From Saccharomonospora sp. CUA-673 (GTDB taxonomy: Bacteria > Actinomycetota > Actinomycetes > Mycobacteriales > Pseudonocardiaceae), in contig NZ_MKKE01000044.1 of the NCBI RefSeq assembly GCF_001942305.1, forward strand, positions 62,001 through 126,000: a DNA stretch of 64,000 nucleotides, read 5' to 3'. Positions 48,507-57,060 of the stretch are shown piece after piece. A program made the translations under genes and the position numbers. The notes beneath the pieces are model-generated. The model was not told where the DNA came from, searched no databases, and saw only the letters and a program-made list of their open reading frames with translations. Every line of letters starts with the position of its first letter. Within the stretch, counting starts at the first letter, position 1.

Positions 48507-49354
48507 AGGGTCCCAGCGAAGTCGAGCAGGAAGCGGCGAGTCTGCTCCGGCCCTGATGCTGCGGCCTTCTGCTGCTCCCACAGCGTCAGGTACCGCGCTG
48601 TGCGCTTGCTGTCGTCCACGTAGGTACCACCATCGTGTTGCTCCAGGTAAACGATACTGACCGGCGGCTTGGTGTCGTAGCCGAAGATGCTGTACTCGTA
48701 GCCTTGCCCCATGTAATAGCCGACACTGAACGGCACCAGCTGAAGCTCGATATTCGGCCGATCAAGGGCCTCGACGAGCCACATGACCTGCTCTTTCATG
48801 ATCTCCGGACTGCCGGTGCTGCGGCGGAGGGCCGCTTCGTCGACGATGAACCAGAACTGCTGATCGGTATTGTCGAGCACCCGTTGCCGTGCCAGTCGGT
48901 CGGAGGTGTCCTGATCGATCTGCTCCTGACACAGTGAGGGTCGCCACGCGCGAAACAACGTGCGCATGTATCGCTCGGTCTGTAGTAGGCCCGGCACCAC
49001 CATCGCCCGGTAGGAGAAGATCCGCTGGCAGCTCGGCTCCATGTCGACCAGCAGCCGCATGTGCTGCCGGAACCGCGTACTGAACGCACCGCGCTTGGTC
49101 CGGCGGTTGCCTTCGGCTTGCAGGTCGCGGGCATACGCCTGGTCAGTCTCGGCGGCTCCGTAGCGCTCCAGGAGCGCGTCCAGCTCCATCGGCCGGATGC
49201 CGCTGCCGGACTCGATGTGCGCGATCTTCTGCTGAGTGCAGCGCAAGACCTCCGCCGCGTCGTCCTGCTTCAACCCGGCCTCGACGCGTTGCCGAGCGAG
49301 CTCATTGCCCAACACGATCTTCATTACCGCTGGTGGGAGCTGTTGTTGGGCCAC
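48503..49354 (-). CDS. XRE-family regulator with DUF5753 domain
   Basis: 283 residues from a GTG at 49354 with GGAGG six bases before. N-terminal HTH (LARQRVEAGLKQDDAAEVLRCTQQKIAHIESG). The DUF5753 part follows: YRAMVVPGLLQTERYMRTLF, RRSTGSPEIMKEQVMWLVE, VPFSVGYYMG, VYLEQHDGG. WhiJ-like regulator acting with the overlapping DUF397 protein. A 23-bp palindrome lies upstream. Confidence 0.9.
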   Translation of the reverse strand: MAQQQLPPAVMKIVLGNELARQRVEAGLKQDDAAEVLRCTQQKIAHIESGSGIRPMELDALLERYGAAETDQAYARDLQAEGNRRTKRGAFSTRFRQHMRLLVDMEPSCQRIFSYRAMVVPGLLQTERYMRTLFRAWRPSLCQEQIDQDTSDRLARQRVLDNTDQQFWFIVDEAALRRSTGSPEIMKEQVMWLVEALDRPNIELQLVPFSVGYYMGQGYEYSIFGYDTKPPVSIVYLEQHDGGTYVDDSKRTARYLTLWEQQKAAASGPEQTRRFLLDFAGTL

Positions 49355-49416
49355 GCGCACCTCCGTATGCCAACTGGCCTGATCACGCACGATACAAGCC
49401 AATTCACCCATTTGTA

Positions 49417-49439
49417 CGTGTACTCAACTTGAGTACACG
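49417..49439. promoter_or_regulatory. 23-bp palindrome upstream of the XRE regulator
   Basis: CGTGTACTCAA and TTGAGTACACG are perfect 11-base arms around a single C. The element GAGTACACRAGTTAC occurs from 49431 and again from 49498, overlapping the next gene's start. These are probable binding sites for the XRE regulator, controlling both directions. Confidence 0.7.
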
Positions 49440-49495
49440 AGTTACCGTTTGATTCAGCCTATCTTCAGAACCGCCAAGTCTGCGAGGTCAAGTCT

Positions 49496-49870
49496 ATGAG
49501 TACACAAGTTACGAGCCTACTCGACGAGGACTTGGGCCATGGTGGCGCACCCCAGCGGTTTCCGTACCCAGCACCAATGCCACTGAACTTCCCAGGTCCC
49601 TGCTACAAGCACGCTCGGCCGCATCGCCCCATCGGGGCCGACGGGCCGAGCTGCCGGCGGTGGGCAGCGCGGCGTCGAGTCCCTTTCCCGCGGGTGACGA
49701 CTCCGCGCGCTGCCCGCCGCCTGGTTCCTGTGGCGTGGCTATGGCTTCCCAAGCGTCCTGTCCGATCCGCTGTCGCTGCGGCGGCGCTCCCCCGAACGGA
49801 GCGGTCAGGACTCCACCACGGCGGCCCCGTCGAGGTCCCGAACTCCCACGGGGTCGCGTGGCATTCATGA
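49496..49870 (+). CDS. Possible small Arg/Pro-rich protein
   Basis: 124-residue frame starting MSTQVTSLLDED just after the operator region, without recognised domains and with composition typical of chance frames in GC-rich DNA. The N-terminus is plausible; the rest may be frameshifted. The operator at 49498 overlapping the start argues that something is expressed here. Confidence 0.3.
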   Translation: MSTQVTSLLDEDLGHGGAPQRFPYPAPMPLNFPGPCYKHARPHRPIGADGPSCRRWAARRRVPFPRVTTPRAARRLVPVAWLWLPKRPVRSAVAAAALPRTERSGLHHGGPVEVPNSHGVAWHS

Positions 49871-49949
49871 CCCTCGGTGGGCAGGCGTTGACCCGGACCG
49901 CCGCCTGCCCACCGGGTTCCACAGCCGCCTCGATGGCACGGGAGCTGCC

Positions 49950-50399
49950 ATGAAGCGGCTCAACCGTGTGGACACCGTGCTCGCACTACTGGAACGCGCG
50001 GGCTGGTTGGCCTCGCCTGCCTGGATCGTGCCGTGTCGCGACGAGCGGGGCCGCAGGGCGCAGCTGCGGGTCGGTGTGTCTACGGATGGGGTCACGATCA
50101 CCCCGTCCCAGCCGGGACACCACACGCTCACCCCAACCGAGGCTGGACAACTTCGAGCGGTCCTCCGTGACGCGGTGGTGACCCGCGCACCGCTGGTGCC
50201 TTCGGAACCGCCTGAGCCCCGCCGTCCAGGCACACCTCCCGCCCAGGCGTTATCCGCGTCGAGCCACGCCGGCCACGGCGCGCGAACCCGCCTGTGCCTC
50301 CCCACCCCGAGCGAAGGGTCGGAGTATCGCCATGGCAACCACGTTTCACCGCGACGGCCCGACGTCAACCCCGACAACGGATTCCGCCGAGCCGCTTGA
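49950..50399 (+). CDS. Small hypothetical protein, paralogue of 54897 gene
   Basis: 149 residues. The central part (WIVPCRDERGRRAQLRVGVS ... LTPTEAGQLRAVLRDA) aligns with the protein at 54897 (LVPCRDGHGRRARIAVRV ... RPLDVGRLRWALRSA). The last ~60 residues are Pro/Arg-rich and overlap the next gene, so the true end may be earlier. Function unknown; restricted to regions near XRE regulators in this window. Confidence 0.5.
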   Translation: MKRLNRVDTVLALLERAGWLASPAWIVPCRDERGRRAQLRVGVSTDGVTITPSQPGHHTLTPTEAGQLRAVLRDAVVTRAPLVPSEPPEPRRPGTPPAQALSASSHAGHGARTRLCLPTPSEGSEYRHGNHVSPRRPDVNPDNGFRRAA

Positions 50400-50817
50400 C
50401 CTCGCCGCTGGCGCAGAGTTCTTCCGCCGTCTGGGTTGGCCAGCCAGCCTGGACGCCCGTCAGGGGCGACTGGTGGTGTACACCGGCGACGTGCTCGACG
50501 CGCTTGTCCTACCGGCGCGATTGGCCAATACGGTCGCTACAACGCTGAGCACGCATCTGATGAACGGCCCAATCTGCACCGACAGCAACCACCGCTGGTG
50601 GACACTCCTGACGGCGCCGTGCCAACGGGCCAATCTGGAGCTGCCCACCGAGTTGCGGACAGCACGGGTGCGCGCAGTTCCTCGCGGCGGGCACGTTGTC
50701 GTGCCGCATCCCGCGGACACCCGGCACTGGCCGCAACGCCCACGACAGAACCGGCCGCTACCACCCTTGTCTGCACTTGTAGCACTCGCCCGCAAGGTTC
50801 TCCAGACACGGCATTAA
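50332..50817 (+). CDS. Hypothetical protein
   Basis: 161 residues; GGAG precedes the ATG. It contains LDLAAGAEFFRRLGWPASLDARQGRLVVYTGDVLDALVLPARLA and a mid-protein NHRWWTLLTAP. The alternating pattern suggests a small alpha/beta fold. No family recognised; it is part of the accessory gene string downstream of the XRE/DUF397 pair. Confidence 0.5.
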   Translation: MATTFHRDGPTSTPTTDSAEPLDLAAGAEFFRRLGWPASLDARQGRLVVYTGDVLDALVLPARLANTVATTLSTHLMNGPICTDSNHRWWTLLTAPCQRANLELPTELRTARVRAVPRGGHVVVPHPADTRHWPQRPRQNRPLPPLSALVALARKVLQTRH

Positions 50818-50834
50818 CCACACGCGCACATCTC

Positions 50835-51212
50835 ATGCGCGAAATCGCCTTGCCTTCCAAGACAACGGAAGTAATGCCCACTCGTCAACAGCCACCGAAA
50901 GGTCCGCTCGTGCGTATACCCCTGGACGAAGTCACTGCTACCACGCCCTGCCCGGGTGTGCTCAGCCCTCGCACGAAGCACTACCCGCGAACAGTGTCCG
51001 GTTGGCCCGTCACGATACCCTACCTCGCCAACGGGCCGCTGGGCCAGCACCAGATCGTCATGCCTTCACTGTGCTCCAGCGAGCACTTGCTCCCACCTCG
51101 CTCTGATGAGGCCGAGTCGACCGGGCACGTGTGTGGACAATGTCTCGATCAACGTGCGGCACACTGCAGCAAGAAACGCACGTCGCCTCACTACGCGCGA
51201 GCGCCCAGGTAA
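50835..51212 (+). CDS. Hypothetical protein
   Basis: 125 residues beginning MREIALPSKTTEV, with a late CGQCLDQRAAHCSKK that could be a small metal site. No known family, moderate coding character. It follows the previous gene by 17 bases. Confidence 0.35.
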   Translation: MREIALPSKTTEVMPTRQQPPKGPLVRIPLDEVTATTPCPGVLSPRTKHYPRTVSGWPVTIPYLANGPLGQHQIVMPSLCSSEHLLPPRSDEAESTGHVCGQCLDQRAAHCSKKRTSPHYARAPR

Positions 51213-51347
51213 ACACGCCGGCTTGATCGACAGTCACGCCCCGATGGATGCCGGGTCGCTGTGGGACGCCACGAACTCCGCGACAGTACGGGAACTCCTC
51301 TCATCGGTTCCTCTATCTATCTCCACAGTGGACGGCATAGCGCGGAA

Positions 51348-51632
51348 ATGATGGGTGCGCCGACCGTGCCGTTCTTTGCCTTCGAGCGGGCGCTACTGGC
51401 CACCCCGACCGAAGAACTGCCGGCAGCCGTCGACGTTGAGTTTGACTGGCCAACGGTCGACATGGACGACCCCGAGGTGGAGGCAGAACGGCAGCGTGCC
51501 AGCGAGGTCGCTATCCATCGATCGCAACCGGAACAAGCGCCAACCCAACGATCAGCTCAGTGGCAACCGCCCATGACGGCAGACGAGTTGGCACATCTGC
51601 TCGAACTTATGCGCAAGAAGTGGAATATGTAA
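51348..51632 (+). CDS. Small acidic hypothetical protein
   Basis: 94 residues from the ATG at 51348. The middle is acidic (VDVEFDWPTVDMDDPEVEAERQ) and the C-terminus is a helix, MTADELAHLLELMRKKW. Unknown function; probably expressed with the small membrane protein 12 bases downstream. Confidence 0.45.
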   Translation: MMGAPTVPFFAFERALLATPTEELPAAVDVEFDWPTVDMDDPEVEAERQRASEVAIHRSQPEQAPTQRSAQWQPPMTADELAHLLELMRKKWNM

Positions 51633-51643
51633 GGAGATTCGCC

Positions 51644-51937
51644 ATGCGACACCTTAAGAGACCCGCGTCAGGAAGCCACTGCGGCCCGGATGCACCGTTA
51701 CGTTTCATCCTCGGCTTGCTCATTGTGGTCACACTATTGATCATGACTACCTTCGCCCTCGACAGCCACGCTGCCGGCGCAACGCCGGTTCGGTCTCCCA
51801 GCATGCTGCAACCTGTTCCGGGCAAATCAGCAACTACTCACAGCCTGGCGCGGGCCTCTGATCGTTGCGACACGGCGCCACCGCCGAACACTTCACAGAG
51901 GATTCGGTTCGCGGTCTCGTCCAGTGAGGACTCCTGA
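51644..51937 (+). CDS. Small single-pass membrane protein
   Basis: 97 residues, AAGGAG before the ATG. One hydrophobic helix at about 20-40 (LRFILGLLIVVTLLIMTTFAL). The 3' part overlaps the convergent kinase gene by about 100 bases, so the true end may differ. No family recognised. Confidence 0.4.
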   Translation: MRHLKRPASGSHCGPDAPLRFILGLLIVVTLLIMTTFALDSHAAGATPVRSPSMLQPVPGKSATTHSLARASDRCDTAPPPNTSQRIRFAVSSSEDS

Positions 51938-52436
51938 AGAATGACGTGTTCTTCGGCGAAACCGAGCTGATCCGCAGCTCGATACCACTTCCGCATGTCG
52001 TCATGACCAAACTCATGGGACTGGGGCCGCGTTTCGTGACGACGCAGAGTCTCCTCCCACGAAAGGTCGAAGTAATAGAATACCGTGCGGCCCCGGTGAT
52101 CACGGCGAAGACGGTTCAGCATGCCCGCGTATTGCTCCGCATGCATGATTCCTTCGCAGATCACGTTCCACCCGCGGTTCAACGCAAACCGCACCGTCTG
52201 GTCAATCAACGCGATGTTGTGCCCGCCGGGAACATCCTTTTCCTTCAACACAATGCGGCGAAGGTAGTCCTGCTCGACCACGCCACACTGCGACCAAGAT
52301 GCGCGCGCAACCGATGCGCAGTCGAGGACTTCCCTGAGCCCGAAGGACCGCGAAGCACAACCAAGCGAGTGTCCTCCGTGCCCACAGGACTCCTCGACGA
52401 CATCGAATCCTGTTCGTCGATCACGGTGTCCCTCAA
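51838..52436 (-). CDS. P-loop kinase (frameshifted)
   Basis: About 199 residues. N-terminus LVVLRGPSGSGKSSTAHRLRAHLGR (Walker A), then after one added G near 52279, AWVEQDYLRRIVLKEKDVPGGHNIALIDQTVRFAL and VICEGIMHAEQYAGML. YYFDLSWEETLRRHETRP contains the lid region. This is the small AAA/kinase-like type common in actinomycetes; the phosphorylated substrate is unknown. The TTG start overlaps the cyclo-ligase stop (TTGA). Confidence 0.75.
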
Positions 52437-53164
52437 CGGTTGTTCTGGAGGGACTGGAGGATCGGCATGGCGGCGATCTGGTCTGCGCTCAGATCGTCCC
52501 AGTCGAGTCCGCCGGGGCGGCGCGGTGGTGCGCAGGTGATGACCTCGTCGGTCGTGACGATCACGTCGACGCTGAAGTCGTGGCTGGTCTCGGGGATGTC
52601 GCCCTCGATCACCTGGAGTGGATGCACGGTGGTGACGATCGTAGTCGCGGGACCGATCAGGCCCGCTTGTGCGAGCAGGGCAACTTCGATGTCCGAATAC
52701 CCGGCGCCCTTACCGAGCCGCACACCATCGCGGCTGACAGCGACGCTGCCGCACACGATCAGATCGACGGGCCGCAACTCATCCAGGCCAACGTTGCGTG
52801 CTACCGACGGCGCCATGCGGCTGGACGCGGCTTCCTCGGCAGGAACGGTCAGACCGGCTGGGTCGAGCAGATAGAAGGGCTGCGGTGGCGCGAGCTTGGG
52901 CGCGGCCATGTAGACCACCTTGCCCGCACGTAAGGCGCGGGCACGGGCCGGGAGCTGTGCTTTGTCCGGCACGGCCTTGATCACGCTGGCAGCCTCCCAC
53001 TCCGGCAGTGCGGCGAGTCGATCGGCGGCGACCTCGGCGCCGACGAAGTTCGGGATGCGCCCATGCGCACTGCCGTCTCCTGCCACGACACCCTGCTGGT
53101 CCAGCAGGTTCCACACCTGCCGGCGGATGGTGTCCTTACGCGCGTCCACCTCGGCTGTGGTCAC
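52433..53164 (-). CDS. 5-formyltetrahydrofolate cyclo-ligase family protein
   Basis: 243 residues. The family core PVDLIVCGSVAVSRDGVRLGKGAGYSDIE is clear, with the substrate loop and a C-terminal VDVIVTTDEVITC. The enzyme converts 5-formyl-THF to 5,10-methenyl-THF with ATP. Located between an XRE-TPR regulator and a kinase in one operon next to the QueC cluster, so a dedicated one-carbon role is possible. Confidence 0.85.
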   Translation of the reverse strand: MTTAEVDARKDTIRRQVWNLLDQQGVVAGDGSAHGRIPNFVGAEVAADRLAALPEWEAASVIKAVPDKAQLPARARALRAGKVVYMAAPKLAPPQPFYLLDPAGLTVPAEEAASSRMAPSVARNVGLDELRPVDLIVCGSVAVSRDGVRLGKGAGYSDIEVALLAQAGLIGPATTIVTTVHPLQVIEGDIPETSHDFSVDVIVTTDEVITCAPPRRPGGLDWDDLSADQIAAMPILQSLQNNR

Positions 53165-53179
53165 TGTGTGCGCTCCTCG

Positions 53180-54354
53180 TCACGCTGTAGTCATCAGTGA
53201 GAGCACCCGATCGTAGATGTCCTGAACGACAGGCTCGCCACGCCAGCGGCGAAGCTTGCGCACGGCATCGGAGACGATGTTCAAGCCGCCACCTCCGCGG
53301 GTGGCCTCCAGGACGTCGATGGCGTCGTGCAGGCTCGCCGCAGCCGCATCGAGCTCGCCCTGGTGCACATAGGCAAGGCTGAGGTTGCCGAGCACGATCG
53401 CGCGGGACTTGCTCCGCGCAGTCATCGCTTGGGCAGCTGTGTCGAGGATGCGTTGGGCGCGGCGGTGATCTCCTAAGAACAGGTAGCAGGAGCCGGCCAG
53501 CCGGTCGAACTGGGTCTCGGAAAACAGATGCGCAGCACCGTCGGTGGCCCGGACGCTCGTGAAGCTGCATTCCGCGGCGGCCAGTGCCGACTCGCACCGC
53601 CGCGTGTCGCCGAGCATGGCGTGGGCCTCGGCCGAGTGCAGCTGCGCCAGCCCGGTCAGGACGTTGCTGGTCGAGCGCGTGACCTCGGCAGTCTGTTCGG
53701 TCAGCCGCAGCCCCTCGATGGGATCGCGCTCCCCGTAGAGCGCGAGGTAGCTCGTCCGCAGCAGCGCGTGCCCTTCGGCAGTTGGGCTACCGATCTCGCG
53801 GGCCGCGGCTGTCGCCTGATCAAAGTACTGCCGCGCGGTGCGGTGATCCCGGCGCTGGGAGGCGTCCCACACCAGCTGTCCCATCAGCGTCGCCGCAGTG
53901 GCCTCGGCCGCGAAGAGGTCGCGCTGCAGGGCGCCATCCCCGCCGTTGCGGGCGAGGAAGCCGATCTGACCGAGGGCCTGGCCCGTACCGGCTAGCAAGG
54001 ATGTCGACGCATCCGGTCATACCGCTCGTCCAGGCGGTGTACCTCCTGCCACAAGCTCTCCACGGTCGCCAGGTCCGTGCTGTTCGGGGAGCGAAGGGCG
54101 TGCCCGACGCGACCGCGGCTCAGTGGCTCTTCCGGGTCGGCTTCCGGCGTGAGGAGGTCGATCAGCTCGGTGGCCGAGACGCCGAGTGCGCGGGCAAGCC
54201 GCGGCTGCTTGCGTGGCGAAGGAGTGACCTCTCCAGATTCCCACCGATAGATCGTCGACCGATCGGTTCCCATGCCGATGGACGCGGCAAGCTGCTCTTG
54301 GCTCATCCCCATCGCGCGGCGATGCCGCCACAGACGCATCCGCTTGCCGGACAT
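53180..54354 (-). CDS. XRE-family regulator with TPR domain (frameshifted)
   Basis: About 390 residues. HTH in the first 60 (RRAMGMSQEQLAASIGMGTDRSTIYRWESGEVTPS) then WQEVHRLDERYDRM; the other frame starts LLAGTGQALGQIGFLA and runs through TPR-like helices to 53180. Adding one base near 54008 joins DRM to STSLLAGTGQ. The ATG at 54354 has GGGGGA upstream. It probably controls the folate-kinase operon and perhaps the QueC operon nearby. Confidence 0.82.
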
Positions 54355-54420
54355 GCACGCGTCCCCCAATCGAACAGAGTGATTCCATGATCCTGGTCGG
54401 ATTTTCGCAGGTCAAGGACT

Positions 54421-54896
54421 ACTCGGTGTCGTAGCAGCCCAGGTTTCGGAACGAATTGTTCCTAAGACACCCCCAAAAGCGAGGCGCTGGCGCACGAGCT
54501 GCTGGCGCTTGCCCGGCATGTGACCACTCCTCGACGTCGACCGTATCCATCTGATTCCAGGAGCATCTTCCCTGGTCACGGACTTATGTGCGGCATTCGT
54601 GCAGCAACGGTGCAGCGATTCTGCTCTGGTTCAGCGGGCACCCCGCCGGTTGACTGCCACCTGAGCACCCCACCGCTGCGGACACCGACCGCACGGCCGA
54701 CACCCGGTGCTCGGACCTGTGAATAAGGGGCTCGCTGCCAACGAGGAGACATTGTGACGCTCCCTCAGCGATTCGTGGGCGATGCCGCACCACGATCCCG
54801 TTGCGTAGAACATCGGCTCGCACCGCGTGCGATCCCGCACCTGCCAGGCGACAGACGCTCGTCTCCCTCCGTCCCGCACGCGATCGGGAGGGGCCG
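54421..54896. other. Intergenic region before the 54897 gene
   Basis: 476 bases between the divergent XRE-TPR operon and the plus-strand operon that includes QueC. No convincing coding sequence, terminator or repeat seen. Promoters for both directions should lie here. Confidence 0.4.
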
Positions 54897-55184
54897 ATGC
54901 TGATGAAACGCCTGCTGACGGCGTGCCTTCGATCGCTCTCGCGTGGCAGGGTCGAAACCGTCCACGACCTTGTTCCCTGCCGGGACGGGCATGGACGACG
55001 CGCGCGCATCGCTGTGCGCGTGCTTCCCGGCAGGAATGTAGGGGTCGAGCTTCCCGCTCCCGGCCCGGTCTCCGTGCGTCCGCTTGATGTTGGGCGTCTG
55101 CGTTGGGCGCTCCGGTCTGCCGCAACGTCATCCGACTCGCCGGCGCGCACCCACCGAGGCCGCCGGGCATCGCAGGGGTCCTGA
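54897..55184 (+). CDS. Small hypothetical protein
   Basis: 95 residues; GGGAGGGG precedes the ATG. It aligns over the centre with the protein at 49950 (PCRDGHGRRARIAVRV against PCRDERGRRAQLRVGV). Unknown function. It lies 124 bases before queC and reads in the same direction, so it may lead the operon. Confidence 0.5.
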   Translation: MLMKRLLTACLRSLSRGRVETVHDLVPCRDGHGRRARIAVRVLPGRNVGVELPAPGPVSVRPLDVGRLRWALRSAATSSDSPARTHRGRRASQGS

Positions 55185-55308
55185 ACCAACGCACCGCCAC
55201 GCTCGCTGCCCTCTTCGCAGCTACGGCGCACCCATAGTCCGCGGTGGAGGTGGAGCGCGTCTCGCGGCCTTCACCTCCACGCGCACCACCGAGCAAGGAA
55301 TCCGGAGA

Positions 55309-56076
55309 ATGAGCGCCAGAATCGACACTTCACCATCGCACGCAAACCGCATCGGGAACGTGGCCGCCCCGGGCACACCCGGCATCCACCGCCATCCGCG
55401 TCATGCGGTCGTGATCGCCTCCGGCGGCCTTGATTCGACCGTGCTGGCTTACTGGCTCCAGGCTCGCGGAACTCAGCTGACTCTGCTGTCCTTCGACTAC
55501 GGCCAGCGTCATCGAGTGGAATTGCGTTTCGCAGCGGCGACCGCACAGGCCCTCCGAACGCGGCACGAAGTAGTTGATCTCTCCGCGCTCGGGCGTGTCC
55601 TTCAGGGGTCGGCGTTGACCGATTCCAGCGTCGGAGTTCCGGAGGGTCATTACACCGACGAGACGATGCGGGCGACCGTGGTTCCTAACCGCAACGCCAT
55701 CATGCTCGACATCGCGGTGGCTCTGGCGGTGACCACGCAGGCTGACGCGGTCGCGTTCGGCGCTCATGCTGGCGATCACCCGATCTATCCGGACTGTCGG
55801 GAACGCTTCACGACCAGCTTCGCCCGGACAGCACAGGTCGCGAACGAGGGGTTTCTCACCGACGACTTCCAGCTTGTGGTGCCGTTCCTGGCCAGCTCCA
55901 AGACCGACATCGTGCGGCTGGGTGCCGCGCTCAACGTTCCATTCGAGCAGACGTGGTCCTGCTACCGCGGCGGCACGGAGCACTGCGGTACATGCGGCAC
56001 ATGCACGGAGCGCCGAGAGGCGTTCCATGACGCAGGCGTGGCCGACCGTACGACCTACGCGGTGGGGTGCACCTGA
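55309..56076 (+). CDS. queC: 7-cyano-7-deazaguanine synthase (QueC)
   Basis: 255 residues, GGAG before the ATG. The PP-loop SGGLDS is at 38-43. Later signatures are LSFDYGQRHRVELR, VPNRNAIMLDIAVALA and FGAHAGDHPIYPDCR. The zinc site is C-x8-C-GT-C-GT-C (WSCYRGGTEHCGTCGTC). QueC turns 7-carboxy-7-deazaguanine into preQ0 with ATP and ammonia. QueD, QueE and FolE are not in the window. The N-terminal extension of ~30 residues is unusual. Two bases separate it from the RT gene. Confidence 0.92.
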   Translation: MSARIDTSPSHANRIGNVAAPGTPGIHRHPRHAVVIASGGLDSTVLAYWLQARGTQLTLLSFDYGQRHRVELRFAAATAQALRTRHEVVDLSALGRVLQGSALTDSSVGVPEGHYTDETMRATVVPNRNAIMLDIAVALAVTTQADAVAFGAHAGDHPIYPDCRERFTTSFARTAQVANEGFLTDDFQLVVPFLASSKTDIVRLGAALNVPFEQTWSCYRGGTEHCGTCGTCTERREAFHDAGVADRTTYAVGCT

Positions 56077-56078
56077 CG

Positions 56079-57056
56079 ATGGCCGGAACAGAGCCCGACC
56101 GTTCGGAAAGACCTGAGTGGGGCCGTCTTTCCCGACCCGACACGCGTGTGCTGGGCTGCGCATCAATCTCGCGGGATGGTGGGATCGTTCCCGCCACTCA
56201 GGCGGAATCGAGCCTAGCGCATGTGGAGCCCGAGACACCAGCAGGCGATCACGCTGCTCCGCAGTCGCACTCGTTGATGCCGCTGTTGAGCGAGAAGCAT
56301 CTGCGCCGAGCACTGCGCCAGTGCGGACGACGGTCTTCAAGCCCTGGGGCCGATGGGATGACGTGGCGCGATCTTCGCCAGCAAGCCGGAGCAGTCCTCC
56401 CAGATCTCGCCACCCAGCTCGCCGCGGGTACGTGGCGCCCCGGTCCGCTTCGAGAGCTGACGATTCCCACCTACGCCGGGAAATCTATGCCGACCGCGAT
56501 CCCCACGGTGATGGATCGCCTCGTGCACCGAGCAGTGCGGAACGCGGCGGAGCCCATCCTGGAGGCGCGGGCGTTCGCCGACTGGGTCTCCGGCTTCCGG
56601 CCCCGGCGGAACCGCAACACTGCGCTTCGCCACGCGAATGACCACTTGACAGCCGGGTACCGATGCGTCGCCGATATCGACGCAGCCAGGGTCTCGGACG
56701 GCGCGACTGCCGCCGAAGCGGTGGACTGGTTCGCCGAGTACATCCATGACGGCAGTTTTCTTCGTCTACTCAGGACTGTACTCGCGGGGATGCCCAGTCC
56801 CGTGGTCCCAGGTTCAGGACTAGCTCCGCTTCTGATCAACCTCCGACTGTCACAAGTGGACAAAGAGGTTTCGGGGCTCCGTGTGGTGAGGTTCGCCGAC
56901 AACTATTGCGCTTTCGCTGCGACGATGGCGGGCGCAGGGGAAGCGTTCTGGTGCATCAGTGACGCCATGGCGGCTGTGCGGTTGGAACCGAACGCGGCCA
57001 AGAGCCGGATACGACGCGATGCCAATGCCGAAGACCTTTTCCTCATCGATGGGTAG
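56079..57056 (+). CDS. Divergent reverse transcriptase with degenerate active site
   Basis: 325 residues in group II intron-like RT order: PGADGMTW (RT0), LTIPTYAGKSMPTAIPTVMDRLVHRAV (RT1), WVSGFRPRRNRNTA (RT2), CVADIDAARVS (RT3/A), GSGLAPLLINLRLSQVD (RT4), RVVRFADNYCAFA (RT5/C) and LEPNAAKSRI. Motif C is FADN where active enzymes have YADD; motif A lacks the usual FDxI after the aspartate, and the QG of RT4 is absent. No maturase or endonuclease domain. Probably weak or inactive as a polymerase; it sits inside an overlapping biosynthetic-type operon. Confidence 0.8.
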   Translation: MAGTEPDRSERPEWGRLSRPDTRVLGCASISRDGGIVPATQAESSLAHVEPETPAGDHAAPQSHSLMPLLSEKHLRRALRQCGRRSSSPGADGMTWRDLRQQAGAVLPDLATQLAAGTWRPGPLRELTIPTYAGKSMPTAIPTVMDRLVHRAVRNAAEPILEARAFADWVSGFRPRRNRNTALRHANDHLTAGYRCVADIDAARVSDGATAAEAVDWFAEYIHDGSFLRLLRTVLAGMPSPVVPGSGLAPLLINLRLSQVDKEVSGLRVVRFADNYCAFAATMAGAGEAFWCISDAMAAVRLEPNAAKSRIRRDANAEDLFLIDG

Positions 57057-57060
57057 CGCG

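Noticed and set aside
54520-54726. Small frame upstream of the 54897 gene
   Set aside because: Pro/Thr/Arg-rich with no ribosome binding site and no similarity to neighbours.
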